Origin: Betaproteobacteria bacterium
Lineage (GTDB): Bacteria; Pseudomonadota; Gammaproteobacteria; Burkholderiales; SG8-41
Direction: 5' to 3'
Length of the DNA: 54,681 nt
Assembly: GCA_016192825.1 (NCBI GenBank)
Contig: JACPTK010000009.1
Span: 1-54,681, forward strand
The notes under the pieces were generated by a model. That model ran no database searches, was not told where the DNA came from, and saw only the letters and a program-made list of their open reading frames with translations. A program made the translations under genes and the position numbers. Shown one piece after another: positions 8,224 to 15,518 of the stretch. How positions within the stretch are numbered: the stretch's first letter is position 1; each line of letters opens with the position of its first letter.

Positions 8224-9649
8224 GATCATCGGCCCCGCGGCCCTGGCGGCGTTAATCGCCGGTTGCGCGGTTGGCCCCGCCTATCAGCGGCCTGCCGTCG
8301 AGCTTCCCCCGGCGTGGCAGGACGTCCCGTCCCAGGGCATCCGCGCAACCGGCGATCGCTGGTGGGCGCTGTACGGCGACCCCGCGCTCGACAAGCTGGT
8401 CGAGGAGGCGCTGAAGCACAACCAGGACCTCGCGCTCGCGGCGGCGCGCGTGGACGAGGCGCGCGCGCTGGCGCGCGTCGCCGACTCCCAGCTTCTCCCC
8501 GCGGTGGACGCCACCTTCCAGCGCGACCGCGCGCGCTCCTCCGACCGCTCGGCGATCCCGCTGCCGCCCAGCGTGCCGCTCGAGCGCAACGATTACCGCG
8601 CGCAGCTCAACGTTTCCTACGAAGTGGACCTGTGGGGACGGCTGCGGAGCGCGAGCGACGCCGCCCGCGCCGACCTGTTCGCCACGCAGGCCGCGCGCGA
8701 AACCGTGCGCATCGCGCTCGCGACCGAGGTAGCGCGCGCCTACTTCACGCTGGTCGCGCTCGACGCCCAGGTCGCCGCCACGCGGCGCTCGCTCGCGCTG
8801 CGCGGTGACGGGCTCGCGCTGCAGAAAGTGCGGCACAAGGCCGGGCTCATCAACGACTTCACGCTGCGCCAGCTGGAGGCGGAAGTGGCCGCGGCGCAGG
8901 CGCAGTTGCCCACGCTCGAATCGGGCCGCACCGCGCAGGAGGCAGCGCTCGCGGTTCTGCTTGGCCGCAGCCCGCGCGCGATCATGAAAGGCACGGTCGC
9001 ACGCCGCGGCGAGCAGGGCGCGCCGGCGGCGCCGGTCGTGCCGGAAGGCCTGCCCTCCGATCTCCTGCTGCGGCGGCCCGACGTGGTCCAGGCCGAGCAG
9101 GGCCTGATCGCCGCCAACGCCCGCATCGCGGAAGCGCGCGCGGCGTTGTTCCCGCGCATCGCGCTGACCGGCTACCTCGGCAGCGAGAGCGCGTCGCTGG
9201 GCGATCTGTTCTCGGCGCCGGCGCGCATCTGGTCGCTCGCGTTCGGGCTGGCGCAGCCGATCTTCCAGGGCGGGCGGCTGTTCGCCGAGGTCGAGGCGGT
9301 GCAGGCGCGCGAGCGGCAGGCGGTCGCGCAGTACCAGAAGGCGCTGCAGCAGGCGTTCGGCGAGGTGCGGCAGGGGCTCAATACGCAAGTCAAGGCGCGC
9401 GAGGCGTACGAGGCCGAGAACGCGCGCGCCGTCGCGCTGGCGGACGCCTCGCGGCTCGTCCGCATCCGTTACGAGAACGGGCTGGTCTCCCAGCTGGAAG
9501 TGATCGATGCGGACCGGAACCTGCTGCAGGCGGAGCTGAACCGGAGCGACGCGCTGCGCGTGCAGCGCGCGGCGGTGGCGGACCTGGTCAAGGCGCTCGG
9601 CGGCGGCTGGCAGGGGCTCGAGGCGACGCCCCTCGCCCGACAACACTAA
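8213..9649 (+). CDS. NodT-family outer-membrane efflux channel lipoprotein (OprM/TolC-like)
   Basis: A 478-aa outer-membrane factor completing the RND pump. It has a lipoprotein signal with lipobox LIAGC (Cys18), followed by AVGPAYQRPAVELP, which is characteristic of the NodT subfamily. Two OEP repeats follow, including DLWGRLRSASDAARA in the first and PIFQGGRLFAEVEAVQAR in the second, and the classic LLLRRPDVVQAEQGL segment between them. The start overlaps the end of the pump gene, and no other gene of the operon follows. An octameric repeat array begins immediately after the stop codon. Confidence 0.94.
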   Translation: MKHRIIGPAALAALIAGCAVGPAYQRPAVELPPAWQDVPSQGIRATGDRWWALYGDPALDKLVEEALKHNQDLALAAARVDEARALARVADSQLLPAVDATFQRDRARSSDRSAIPLPPSVPLERNDYRAQLNVSYEVDLWGRLRSASDAARADLFATQAARETVRIALATEVARAYFTLVALDAQVAATRRSLALRGDGLALQKVRHKAGLINDFTLRQLEAEVAAAQAQLPTLESGRTAQEAALAVLLGRSPRAIMKGTVARRGEQGAPAAPVVPEGLPSDLLLRRPDVVQAEQGLIAANARIAEARAALFPRIALTGYLGSESASLGDLFSAPARIWSLAFGLAQPIFQGGRLFAEVEAVQARERQAVAQYQKALQQAFGEVRQGLNTQVKAREAYEAENARAVALADASRLVRIRYENGLVSQLEVIDADRNLLQAELNRSDALRVQRAAVADLVKALGGGWQGLEATPLARQH

Positions 9650-9652
9650 AAG

Positions 9653-9742
9653 ACGGGAGATCGGGAGGTCGGGAAATCGGGAGATCGATAGAACGGTTTT
9701 CCCGCTCTCACGCTCTCGCGGGTTCTGTCGCTCTCCCGGCGG
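9653..9742. repeat. Octameric tandem repeat with inverted arms (GGGAGATC family)
   Basis: Four copies of GGGAGATC-like octamers (9655-9687) are followed by a complementary arm of CGCTCTCN/GCTCTCCC-type octamers (9701-9739). The array sits between two converging genes, directly after the NodT stop codon and just before the fmdB-like stop codon. A weak transcription-stopping hairpin is possible, but no U-tract is visible. Confidence 0.6.
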
Positions 9743-9745
9743 CAC

Positions 9746-9979
9746 CTAGTCCAGCGAGCAGGCGCCCGGCCCGCGCGGGTCGCCGCACATGCCGCACGCG
9801 GCGACTTCCGATTGGCTCATCGGCGTCGACGTCAACGGGGACGTCCCCATCGCGAACACCGACAATTGCTTCTCCAGCGACGTGCTCTTGCACGAAGGGC
9901 ACTCCACGGTGGTCGACGCCCGGACGAGCGTCTCGAACCGGTTGTCGCATTGCTTGCACTGGTATTCGTAAATCGGCAT
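9746..9979 (-). CDS. FmdB-family zinc-ribbon protein
   Basis: A 77-aa protein starting MPIYEYQCKQCDNRFE, the hallmark of the FmdB/CxxC_CXXC_SSSS putative regulatory family. A zinc ribbon is formed by CKQC (residues 8-11 in MPIYEYQCKQC numbering) and CPSC. A further CGMC lies near the C-terminus, which ends GACSLD. The start at 9979 is chosen over an ATG two codons upstream because family members begin at MPIYEY. Members are widespread small proteins of uncertain role, named after a formamidase-associated gene. The gene is isolated from its neighbours. Confidence 0.85.
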   Translation of the reverse strand: MPIYEYQCKQCDNRFETLVRASTTVECPSCKSTSLEKQLSVFAMGTSPLTSTPMSQSEVAACGMCGDPRGPGACSLD

Positions 9980-10050
9980 GGTCATCCGCTCCTGGTCGAC
10001 AATGGCGCGTATTTTGCACCTGCGCCCGCTCCGCTTTCAACCCGGCGCCG

Positions 10051-10087
10051 GCCACGAGCCGCAATTCGCAAGTCACGAGTCACGAGA
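10051..10087. repeat. Heptameric repeat arm, left of the DJ-1 gene
   Basis: GCCACGA-GCCGCAA-TTCGCAA-GTCACGA-GTCACGA, ending 2 bp before the DJ-1/PfpI stop codon. It is complementary to the array at 10752-10781 on the other side of that gene. Confidence 0.6.
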
Positions 10088-10088
10088 A

Positions 10089-10724
10089 TTAGGCAAAGGG
10101 ATCGTTCGACGCGTCCTCGTTCCAGACGTACTCCATGTTGCGCGCCGCCGCGACCGCCATGTCGCGGCCATTGAGGCGGGCGATGAGCGCAAGGATCATG
10201 TCGATGCCGGCGGACACGCCAGAGGACGTCAACATGTCGCCATCGTCCACCCAGCGCGCGCGCCGCTGCCATCGCACGCGCGGCCCCTGCTGCACCACCC
10301 AGTCCCACGCGATCTTGTTGGACGTGGCCGGCCGGCCATCGAGCCGCCCCGTGCGGGCAAGCAGCGCCGATCCCGTGCACACCGTTGAAGTGACCGCCGA
10401 GCGCCCGCTGGCCCGGCCCAGTCTGTCCAGGAACGCCGCGTCGTTCACCAGGGCGCGGGTGCCGAACCCGCCGGGCACGACAAGGATGTCCCAGGGCGGC
10501 GCGTCGTCGAACGCATGATCGACGACAGTGGCCGGGCCGTCGCCGCTGCGCACCGGGCCGGGCCGGACGCCCAGGGTCATCGTCTGGAAGAAGCGCCGCT
10601 GCGTGCCGTCGGCCTGTCGCCAGCGGCAGGAACTGAACGCCTGTATCGGGCCGTACGCGTCGAGCACGGTGAAGCCCTCGAACAGCACGACGGCGACGGT
10701 GCGAATGGCGGGGTCCTGAGCCAT
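10089..10724 (-). CDS. DJ-1/PfpI superfamily protein (isonitrile hydratase/GlxA N-domain-like)
   Basis: A 211-aa class I glutamine amidotransferase-like protein. The nucleophile elbow is STVCTGSALLA with Cys116. The neighbouring LVVPGGFGTR and RLDGRPATSNKIAWDWV match isonitrile hydratase-like proteins and the N-terminal domain of GlxA/ArgR-type AraC regulators, but no AraC DNA-binding domain is present. It therefore fits the stand-alone enzyme form, although the substrate is not known. It lies between two complementary heptamer arrays. Confidence 0.85.
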   Translation of the reverse strand: MAQDPAIRTVAVVLFEGFTVLDAYGPIQAFSSCRWRQADGTQRRFFQTMTLGVRPGPVRSGDGPATVVDHAFDDAPPWDILVVPGGFGTRALVNDAAFLDRLGRASGRSAVTSTVCTGSALLARTGRLDGRPATSNKIAWDWVVQQGPRVRWQRRARWVDDGDMLTSSGVSAGIDMILALIARLNGRDMAVAAARNMEYVWNEDASNDPFA

Positions 10725-10751
10725 GGGAAGGCTTTCCGTACGTCTAAAGAG

Positions 10752-10781
10752 GTGACTCGCGGCTCGTGACTCGTGACTGGA
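10752..10781. repeat. Heptameric repeat arm, right of the DJ-1 gene
   Basis: GTGACTC-GCGGCTC-GTGACTC-GTGACTG, the reverse complement in type of the array at 10051-10087. Confidence 0.6.
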
Positions 10782-10813
10782 GTTTTGACTGAATACCGCA
10801 ACATTCTCGGAAC

Positions 10814-10909
10814 GGGGTCAGGTCTTGCATTGACGTACGCTGATGCAAGACCTGACCCCCTTACCGTTCTTTGACGTACGCTGATGCAAGACCTGACCCC
10901 CTTATCGTT
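10814..10909. repeat. REP-like palindrome with tandem duplication
   Basis: GGGGTCAGGTCTTGCAT (10814-10830) pairs perfectly with ATGCAAGACCTGACCCC (10843-10859) around a 12-bp loop. The loop plus right arm is then duplicated (10830-10868 copied at 10871-10909, with only one difference seen). The GGGGTCA ends resemble REP sequences mobilised by RAYT transposases. A related GGGGTCA element and a RAYT fragment lie near 35.1-35.4 kb. Confidence 0.7.
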
Positions 10910-10952
10910 CGACTCCCCCGAAGGGGCGGGAGGCGTCCATGCCATCTTGGCG
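10910..10952. repeat. 43-bp dispersed repeat, copy 1
   Basis: An exact 43-bp match to 35611-35653. It begins CGACTCCCCCGAAGGGGCGG and ends GCCATCTTGGCG. Both copies lie next to GGGGTCA-type REP elements and just downstream of a minus-strand gene. Confidence 0.75.
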
Positions 10953-10968
10953 TCTTGGCGGTTAGGAT

Positions 10969-11991
10969 CTATCGGCGCCCGCCGATGCGCCGCGTCTGCG
11001 GCATGCCCGCGCCGATGTAGACGTCCTGCGGTCCCGGGCCGCCCGCGACGGCGAGGTAGATTTCGTCCGGGCTGCGCGCGCGCCATACGGTGTCCGCGTC
11101 GCCGCGGCCCGCCGCGATCTCCGTGCGCGCGAAGTCCGGCGCGAAATACGAGACCGGGAGCCGCGCGAGCTCCCACAGCCGCTGCTGGATGTCGCGCTTG
11201 CCGAGACCGACCTCGGCGAGCGAGCGGGCATGATTGACGCCGAGGAGGAGGAGCACGCCGTCGCCGCCGCCGTACATCGGCGGCATGTTGGTCGCGATCT
11301 GGCGCAGGATTTCCTCGGGGCCGACGCCCTCGCCCCCCGAGATATTGCAAAAGTTGGAGGCCTTGAACACCGTCACGGCGCTGTCCCCGCGCGCGCAGCC
11401 GCGCCCGGCGTGAAAGGGCTCCCACGGGCTCTCCTCCTCGTTCTCGCCGCAGATATAGGAGTACCGCAGCGGCGATCCGAAGCTGACCTTCGAGTACACT
11501 CCCGGCAGCGCGCCGCCCACGTTGATCATGATGAGCCGGATCGCGCGGCCGATGGTGGAATTCGCCCGCCAGCCGGGGCCGAGGCAGCCGGTGCCGGAAT
11601 TGATCTCGAGCCCGCGCCGCACCGGGCCGTTCACCAGCAGGAACGGCGTCATGGGATTGGTGGTGACCTGCATGAACTCGAGCGGATAGCTCGGATCGAG
11701 CATGCCCTCGACCGCCGCGATGATGACCGGCATGTATTCCGCGCGGCACCCCGCCATGACGGCGTTCACCGCGAGGGCCTCCACCGTCGCGCGCCCCTTG
11801 CGCGGCGGCAGATGCCCGATCACCTCGCCGGCGGCGCGCCCCGATGCAGCCACGAATCGCTGCACCGCTTCCGGGGTCGCCGGGATGATCGGCAGGCCGT
11901 CTGTCCATCCCTGCTCGTAGGCGTGCTCGTATGCGCGCGAGATGAGATCGGCGGCCGAATCCGCTGCGAGTTGAACTTCTGCTTGCGGCAT
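10969..11991 (-). CDS. Conserved protein of unknown function, partner of the UGSC selenoprotein
   Basis: A 340-aa soluble protein with no signal peptide or TM segment. Recognisable conserved stretches are EQGWTDGLPIIPATPEAVQR, NAVMAGCRAEYMPVIIAAVE, TTNPMTPFLLVNGP and NSGTGCLGPGWRANSTIGR. From memory, proteins with this TDGLPxxPPT signature are often encoded next to UGSC-type proteins, but I know of no assigned reaction. Two conserved Cys residues (in AGCRAE and GTGCLG) could be redox-active or bind metal. The gene starts 13 bp after the UGSC stop codon with a good Shine-Dalgarno (AAGGAGCAGGAAATG), so the two are co-expressed and may form a complex. Confidence 0.75.
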   Translation of the reverse strand: MPQAEVQLAADSAADLISRAYEHAYEQGWTDGLPIIPATPEAVQRFVAASGRAAGEVIGHLPPRKGRATVEALAVNAVMAGCRAEYMPVIIAAVEGMLDPSYPLEFMQVTTNPMTPFLLVNGPVRRGLEINSGTGCLGPGWRANSTIGRAIRLIMINVGGALPGVYSKVSFGSPLRYSYICGENEEESPWEPFHAGRGCARGDSAVTVFKASNFCNISGGEGVGPEEILRQIATNMPPMYGGGDGVLLLLGVNHARSLAEVGLGKRDIQQRLWELARLPVSYFAPDFARTEIAAGRGDADTVWRARSPDEIYLAVAGGPGPQDVYIGAGMPQTRRIGGRR

Positions 11992-12004
11992 TTCCTGCTC
12001 CTTT

Positions 12005-12661
12005 TCAGACCGGCGTTGCGGCGCGCACGACGCCCGCCGGCCGGATCTGCTCCTCGGCCACGCCGCGCAGGCGGCGCTCGAGCTCCCCGGGCGGGAGCGT
12101 GAGCCCGTCGATGACCGTGCCGATCATCGCCTCCGCGCGCACCCGCAGTGCCGCCTCGTCGAGCTGGCGGATGGGGTTAGGCGTCTCCGCGATGGTCACG
12201 TAGGGGCAGCCCTGCGTGGACGACATGCGGCGCCCGAAGCGGGAAAAGGTGTCCGTCACGATCATCACCGTCGGGATGCCGCGGGACTCCAGGGCGGGCG
12301 TGACGTGGCTACACCACGTCGTGCAGGACCCTCAGTCGCCGGTCGCGGTGATCGCCACATCGACGCGCTGCGCAAAACCATCGAGCAACTCGCGCATCGT
12401 GTCGAGCAGCTTCCCGGTGCGGATCGGCAGCTCCCGGACGGGCTGCTCCAGCACCACTGCCTTCAGCCTGTAGCGCTCCTCGAGCAGCGCGCCGACCGAC
12501 TTCAGGATGTGGACCGCCGACGGCCGCCAGTTGGGCAGCAGGCCCAGCACCTTGCCGTCGAGGGTCGCCGGCCGCGGCGCGAGCGTGCTGCCGGAATTCG
12601 CGCCGTCCAGGTACATGGGAAGCGGTGAGAGCATCGTCAAGCTGAGCGGGGTCCGGGCCAT
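12005..12661 (-). CDS. UGSC-family selenoprotein (in-frame TGA read as selenocysteine)
   Basis: Two open frames in the same phase are separated by a single TGA (12332-12334). Reading it as selenocysteine gives a continuous 218-aa protein whose centre is ITATGD-U-GSCTTWCSH, with Sec110 in the literal U-G-S-C motif that names this family. The UGSC family was defined in metagenomic selenoproteome surveys and resembles thiol/selenol redox motifs of the UxxC kind, but its function is unknown. A perfect 7-bp stem-loop follows the TGA at bacterial SECIS spacing. The start at 12661 is preferred for its AGGAG at suitable spacing; an in-frame ATG at 12706 would add 15 residues. A TGA-naive annotation would split or lose this gene. 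Confidence 0.85.
12302..12331 (-). promoter_or_regulatory. Candidate bacterial SECIS element of the UGSC gene
   Basis: On the coding strand the TGA is followed by 11 nt, then GACGTGG-TGTAG-CCACGTC, a perfect 7-bp stem with a 5-nt loop (12302-12320). The loop G is 20 nt after the TGA, within the spacing known for SelB-dependent bacterial SECIS hairpins (about 16-37 nt, with a G among the first loop bases). Confidence 0.75.
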
Positions 12662-12814
12662 GATTTCGATCTCCTGGGTTGCGACTTCGGATGAAAAGAC
12701 GCTCATTTTGCCTCGCCGACCGCGGAAGGGAAAGCGTGGCGTCCGGGAATCCGGCTGTGCCGCTCTTTTGTGCTAGGATTTTCCCCGGTAGACTTGCCGC
12801 CAAGGAGGGCGCCC

Positions 12815-13249
12815 ATGAAGTTCGAGGGATTTCTGCATCTGAATATCCGCTGCTCGAAGGAGGACCTGCCGGCGATCGAGAAATTCTACGGCGAAGTGCT
12901 GGGACTCAAGCCGGGTTACCGGCCCAACTTCAAGTTCGGCGGGCTCTGGCTCTATGACGGCGAGGATCCGATCATTCACGTCGGCGCGCGCTTCCCCAAG
13001 GGCTCCTTCGTCAAGGACAAGCACAGCGGCAGCGTGGATCACATCGCGTTCAAGGCCTCCGGCGCGGCGGACTTCCGCAAGCGGCTGAAGAAGCTCGCCA
13101 TCGCGTTCGAGGAGCAGAACATCGAGAACGCCGGCTACCAGGTTTTCCTCTACGACCCGGTCGGCACCAAGCTCGAATTCAACTTCCTCAACGAGCGCGT
13201 TCCGGACGCGGTGCCGCTCGGCACCACCGCCGGCGCTAACCTACGCTAG
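12815..13249 (+). CDS. VOC-superfamily (glyoxalase/dioxygenase fold) protein
   Basis: A 144-aa single-domain vicinal oxygen chelate protein with two beta-alpha-beta-beta-beta modules. Likely metal ligands are His8 (FLHLNIRC), the His in VDHIAFKA and the Glu in TKLEFNF. LHLNI, FYGEVLGLKPG and YDPVGTKLEF are typical of the superfamily, which includes glyoxalase I, extradiol dioxygenases and fosfomycin resistance proteins. The exact activity cannot be assigned. A strong Shine-Dalgarno (AAGGAGGG) precedes the ATG at 12815, and a clean terminator follows. It is divergent from the UGSC operon, so the two could share a regulatory region (12662-12814). Confidence 0.88.
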   Translation: MKFEGFLHLNIRCSKEDLPAIEKFYGEVLGLKPGYRPNFKFGGLWLYDGEDPIIHVGARFPKGSFVKDKHSGSVDHIAFKASGAADFRKRLKKLAIAFEEQNIENAGYQVFLYDPVGTKLEFNFLNERVPDAVPLGTTAGANLR

Positions 13250-13267
13250 CGGCGCGCGCCCGGGAGC

Positions 13268-13296
13268 AAAAAAGCCCGCCGATGGCGGGCTTTTTC
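13268..13296 (+). terminator. Rho-independent terminator after the VOC gene
   Basis: AAAAGCCCGCC-GAT-GGCGGGCTTTTT is an 11-bp perfect stem with a 3-nt loop and a T-run, 18 bp after the VOC stop codon. Confidence 0.9.
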
Positions 13297-13314
13297 ATTT
13301 CTGTCTCCGCGCCA

Positions 13315-13423
13315 AGGATGAAGGATGACATCCGCAGTGCGGAAGTGAAACCAGGTCAGCCTTCAATCCTTCAGGTGAAGCCGTCCTGGGTCATCCATCC
13401 GCCTTCGGCCTTCATCCTTCGCG
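13315..13423. repeat. Heptameric repeat arms (GGATGAA family)
   Basis: AAGGATGAAGGATGAC (about 13314-13329) is complementary to GTCATCC...CTTCATCCTTCG (about 13389-13422). The array lies between the VOC terminator and the nitroreductase stop codon, where two genes converge. Confidence 0.55.
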
Positions 13424-14029
13424 TCACGCAGTGACGCCCTTGCCCCAGCCGCCTTCGAAGAAGCGCTCGGCCAGCGGCTTGCGCCCGCGCGGCCTCAGTT
13501 CCTTGGCCTTCGTTTCCTCGTCCAGGACGTCCGCGCCGGCCTGGTAGCCGACCGCAATCATCGCCATCGGCGTGTACTCGGCCGGGACGTTGAACGCGGC
13601 GCGCGCCTTGTCGGCGTCGAATCCGCCCATCTGGTGATAGGCGAGCCCGAGGGCGGCCGCCTGCAGCGCCATGCTGGTGCTCGCCGCGCCGGTGTCGTGC
13701 TGGGTCCAGCGGTTGGGCTTGCCGGTGGCGGCGAAATTCGAGCCCGCGCAGGACAGCATGAGCAGCGGCACGTTCTTGACCCACTTGCGGTTGTTCTCCG
13801 ACAGGCAGTCGAACGCCTTCTGGAAGCCCTCGGGATCGCGTTTGCGGTCCCAGACGAGATAGCGCCACGGCTCGTCACCGTTGCAGGACGGCGCCCACCG
13901 GCCGGCCTCGAGCAGCGTAATCAGCTGCTCGCGGCTGACGGGCTTCGCCGCGTCGAACGCGCGCGTGCTCCAGCGGCGCGCAAGGAGATCGTGTATGGGA
14001 CGGCTGGTCTGTGCGATTCGGTCTGACAT
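13424..14029 (-). CDS. Nitroreductase-family FMN-dependent oxidoreductase
   Basis: A 201-aa flavin reductase of normal family length. The FMN-binding RRWSTRAFDAAKPVS (about 18-32), the APSCNGDEPWRYLV segment and the AALGLAYHQMGGFD region are typical of the NfnB/NOX superfamily. Members reduce nitro groups, quinones or other electron acceptors with NAD(P)H. The start at 14029 (MSDRIAQTS) is preceded by GGGAG. It lies between the two selenoprotein loci on the same strand, with DoxX upstream, so a role in redox or reactive-compound detoxification is plausible but unproven. Confidence 0.9.
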   Translation of the reverse strand: MSDRIAQTSRPIHDLLARRWSTRAFDAAKPVSREQLITLLEAGRWAPSCNGDEPWRYLVWDRKRDPEGFQKAFDCLSENNRKWVKNVPLLMLSCAGSNFAATGKPNRWTQHDTGAASTSMALQAAALGLAYHQMGGFDADKARAAFNVPAEYTPMAMIAVGYQAGADVLDEETKAKELRPRGRKPLAERFFEGGWGKGVTA

Positions 14030-14092
14030 CGTGCGGCTCCCTCTTCCCGGGTTGTTCGGAATGCGCATTCTACATAACTCGCGGGTAAAGGC

Positions 14093-14117
14093 TGACCGCT
14101 GACGACTGACTCCTGGC
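14093..14117. repeat. Short heptameric repeat (GGCTGAC-CGCTGAC-GACTGAC)
   Basis: Three degenerate heptamers lie between the nitroreductase start and the DoxX stop codon, ending just before the latter. Confidence 0.45.
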
Positions 14118-14120
14118 AGC

Positions 14121-14534
14121 TCAGGATTTGCGGTTATCGACGCTTAAAGGCCCGGCGCCGAACGCCATGACGTAGAGCATCCCGCCCATGATGCAGAGGT
14201 TCTTCATGAACTGGATGGTTTCCATCTGTTTCCCCGCCGTCACCGCCCAGAACGGGTGAAAGATCAGCGTCGTCGGGATCAGGAACAGGAAGATCGCGGT
14301 CGCCGCCCAGCGCGCCTGCCAGCCGATGACGAGCAGGATGCCGCCGACGAGTTCCACCGCGATCGCGCCGGCTGCGGCGAGCTGCGGCAGCGGCAGGCCC
14401 TTGCTGGCGATGTAGCCGACCGTGCCCTCGAAGCCGGCCAGCTTGTTGAAGCCGGAAATCACGAAAATCAGCGCCAGCAGGATGCGGCCGGCCAGCGGCC
14501 CGTACGTCTTCACTGCCTCACACAACGCATTCAT
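14121..14534 (-). CDS. DoxX-family inner-membrane protein
   Basis: A 137-aa protein with four predicted TM helices (about 12-32, 48-70, 75-95 and 108-128). The segments GRILLALIFVISGFNKLAGF and AVELVGGILLVIGWQARWAA are characteristic of DoxX/DoxD. DoxX-type subunits are linked to membrane thiol or quinone redox chemistry in several systems. Translation starts 21 bp after the end of the DedA-rhodanese gene, so it is the second gene of that operon. Neighbouring a rhodanese supports a role in sulfur or thiol redox. Confidence 0.88.
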   Translation of the reverse strand: MNALCEAVKTYGPLAGRILLALIFVISGFNKLAGFEGTVGYIASKGLPLPQLAAAGAIAVELVGGILLVIGWQARWAATAIFLFLIPTTLIFHPFWAVTAGKQMETIQFMKNLCIMGGMLYVMAFGAGPLSVDNRKS

Positions 14535-14555
14535 GCGCCCTCCTTCCGTCGTGAT

Positions 14556-15500
14556 TCACTCCATGGTTTCGAAACCCTCGACCGGCCCGCCCGCCTCGAT
14601 CCACGCCTCGAGCCCGCCGGCGAGCGGCCGCACCTTGCGGAAGCCCTGGTCCATCAGCAGGCGGGCGACACGCGCCGCGCTCGCTTCGTTCGGTCAACTG
14701 CAGTACACCACCACTTCGCGGTCGGTCGCGACAGGGCCGAGATTGCGCGCGGGCGCGTCGATGTTCACGGGGATCGCGCCGGGAATGCGGCGCGGGTCGA
14801 GCTGGCGACCCGTCTCCGAGCGCACGTCGAGTATCACAGGCCGCTCGCCGCTCGCCATCAATTCCTTCAGCTGTCCGACCGTGATCCTCGCTGAGCGCAG
14901 CAGCCGGATGAACATCCAGCGCTCGATCCATTTCACGGCCACGTAGAAAGCGACGACCACCGCGATCGCGGTGAGCGCGCCGGCGCCCAGGTCCCGGAGC
15001 CACGCGAGCGCCCGCTCGACTTCGGCGTGGAACAGCATGCCGGCGGCGATGGCGACACCGGCCCAGAGTGCGGCGCTCACCGCGCTGTAGAACACAAATG
15101 GGCCGAACGGAAGCCGCATCGCCCCGGCGAGCGGCGGCGCCACGGTGGAGAATCCGGGGATGAACTTCGCGAACACCAGCGACGGCGCGCCCCAGCGTTC
15201 GTAGATGCCCTCGGTCTGCTTCACGCACACATCAGGCTCGATGGCGACGCGGCAGAGCGTGCTCAGTATCGGATAGCCGTAGCGGCGCCCGGCGAGGAAC
15301 CAGGGGATGTCGCCCAGCAGCGATCCCACGACCGCCACTACTACAAGCCATGGCAGTGCCAGCTGTCCCTGCTGCACCAGCGCGCCGGCGACGACCAGCA
15401 GCGGCACGGCCGGCACCGGGACGCCGGCCTGGGCAACGAGAACGTTGGCGAAAACGAGCGCGAGCCCGTGCTGCGCCAGCAGGTCGGTCATCTCTTCCAT
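14556..15500 (-). CDS. DedA/VTT membrane protein fused to rhodanese, probable selenoprotein
   Basis: With an in-frame TGA (14694-14696) read as selenocysteine, the gene encodes 314 aa. Residues 1 to about 190 form a DedA (VTT/SNARE-associated) domain with re-entrant and TM helices, including the GDIPWFLAGRRYG and KFIPGFSTVAPPLAGAMRL signatures. Residues about 205-314 form a rhodanese domain with VILDVRSETGRQ, the active-site loop VVVYCS-U-PNEASAARVA (Sec269) and RPLAGGLEAW. Homologues normally read YCSCPNEAS, so the TGA sits exactly at the second Cys, and the frame continues with perfect homology to a TGA at 14556. DoxX follows 21 bp later. Without recoding, the rhodanese domain would be cut at its active site. 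A disabled pseudogene or sequencing error is the main alternative. Confidence 0.8.
14659..14693 (-). promoter_or_regulatory. Possible SECIS hairpin of the DedA-rhodanese gene
   Basis: After the TGA, 15 nt lead to GCGGC-GCGT-GTCGC, a 5-bp stem (one G-U pair) with loop GCGU whose first G is 21 nt from the TGA. The spacing fits a bacterial SECIS, but in DNA this GC-rich such a short stem could arise by chance. Confidence 0.4.
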
Positions 15501-15518
15501 CGCGATTCTCGCTTTCGG

